This document shows, piece by piece, positions 5,700 to 5,848 of a stretch of 5,848 bases of DNA. Each line of letters starts with the position of its first letter. Position 1 is the first letter of the stretch. A model generated the notes under the pieces. The model was not told where the DNA came from and did not search any database. It saw nothing but the letters and a program-made list of their open reading frames with translations. The translations under genes were made by a program, and so were the position numbers. The DNA comes from Chitinophaga pinensis. GTDB lineage: Bacteria; Planctomycetota; Phycisphaerae; Phycisphaerales; SM1A02. The DNA is taken from the NCBI GenBank assembly GCA_943329105.2, contig CALQCP020000163.1, positions 1 through 5,848 of the forward strand. Direction: 5' to 3'.

Positions 5700-5714
5700 G
5701 GTCACGCAGCGCCG

Positions 5715-5848
5715 TCAGTTGGCCTTCGGTGCGTTGATGAGCGGTAGCACTGCCTCGGCCCAGATGCGATAGCCGGCTGGTGACAGGTGCAGGGCATCCG
5801 GCATCAGTTCTTTCCGAATGTCGCCGTTTGGCTCAATGAAACGCGTAC
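5715..5848 (-). CDS. SGNH/GDSL hydrolase, C-terminal end only (5'-truncated by window edge)
   Basis: Only the last 43 codons and the TGA stop (5717-5715) are present; the first full codon is at 5846-5844. The peptide contains LMPDALHLSPAGYRIWAEAV, which matches block V of SGNH/GDSL esterases of the PAF-acetylhydrolase-like group. There the D-x-x-H motif supplies the catalytic aspartate and histidine, here D17 and H20 of the visible peptide. These enzymes hydrolyse esters, often acetyl groups on carbohydrates or lipids; the substrate cannot be told from this fragment, nor whether it is exported. It lies 180 bases upstream of the lectin-esterase on the same strand. A hairpin and a separate AT-rich promoter-like region stand between them, so co-transcription is doubtful though a shared role is possible. 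The block V match makes the family call firm despite the short length. Confidence 0.82.
   Translation of the reverse strand, partial: TRFIEPNGDIRKELMPDALHLSPAGYRIWAEAVLPLINAPKAN

Noticed and set aside
5535..5705. 57-residue N-terminal extension of the lectin-esterase to a start at 5705
   Set aside because: The extension crosses the 5664-5699 hairpin and the AT-rich promoter-like spacer, shows no domain, and would bury a clear signal peptide that starts at ATG 5534.

Overview
The window looks like chromosomal DNA of a planctomycete, most likely from the class Phycisphaerae. The main clue is the type of C-terminal modules on secreted proteins. One ends in a short dockerin-like calcium loop bracketed by cysteines (DLNGDGVVNGADL then LLGAWG). 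One ends in a PEP-CTERM-like tail (IPAPG, a hydrophobic stretch, then RRRR). One carries two such dockerin-like modules internally. This combination is familiar from Phycisphaerae exoproteomes; the assignment is inference from protein style, not from a marker gene. The DNA is moderately GC-rich, with AT-rich islands in the spacers. I found no rRNA, tRNA, CRISPR array, insertion sequence or phage gene.

Layout. 1-417 (+) is the 3' part of a two-helix potassium-channel gene, cut by the window edge. 647-1474 (+) and 1733-2509 (+) are tandem paralogues of an unrecognised secreted repeat protein. Their bodies align throughout, but their C-terminal sorting modules differ: dockerin-like in the first, PEP-CTERM-like in the second. 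Each is followed by its own hairpin terminator and has its own ribosome binding site, so they look like separate transcription units. 2595-3788 (+) encodes a probable lipoprotein of the calcium-dependent PI-PLC-C1 family. It converges, across 54 bases, with 5534-3843 (-). That gene encodes a secreted three-part protein: an L-type-lectin-like domain, two dockerin-like repeats, and an alpha/beta-hydrolase esterase with a visible Ser-Asp-His triad. Upstream of it on the same strand, 5848-5715 is the C-terminal end of an SGNH/GDSL hydrolase, also cut by the window edge. It is followed by a long hairpin.

How it fits together. Every complete gene encodes an exported protein. Three hydrolases (PI-PLC-like, lectin-esterase, SGNH) and two structural or binding proteins of unknown role suggest an accessory cell-surface and secretion region acting on lipids, esters or glycans outside the cytoplasm. 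There is no evidence of a single shared operon. The most interesting points are the exchange of sorting module between two tandem paralogues, the roughly 55-residue four-fold repeat in their shared body, and the unusual internal position of the dockerin-like pair in the lectin-esterase.
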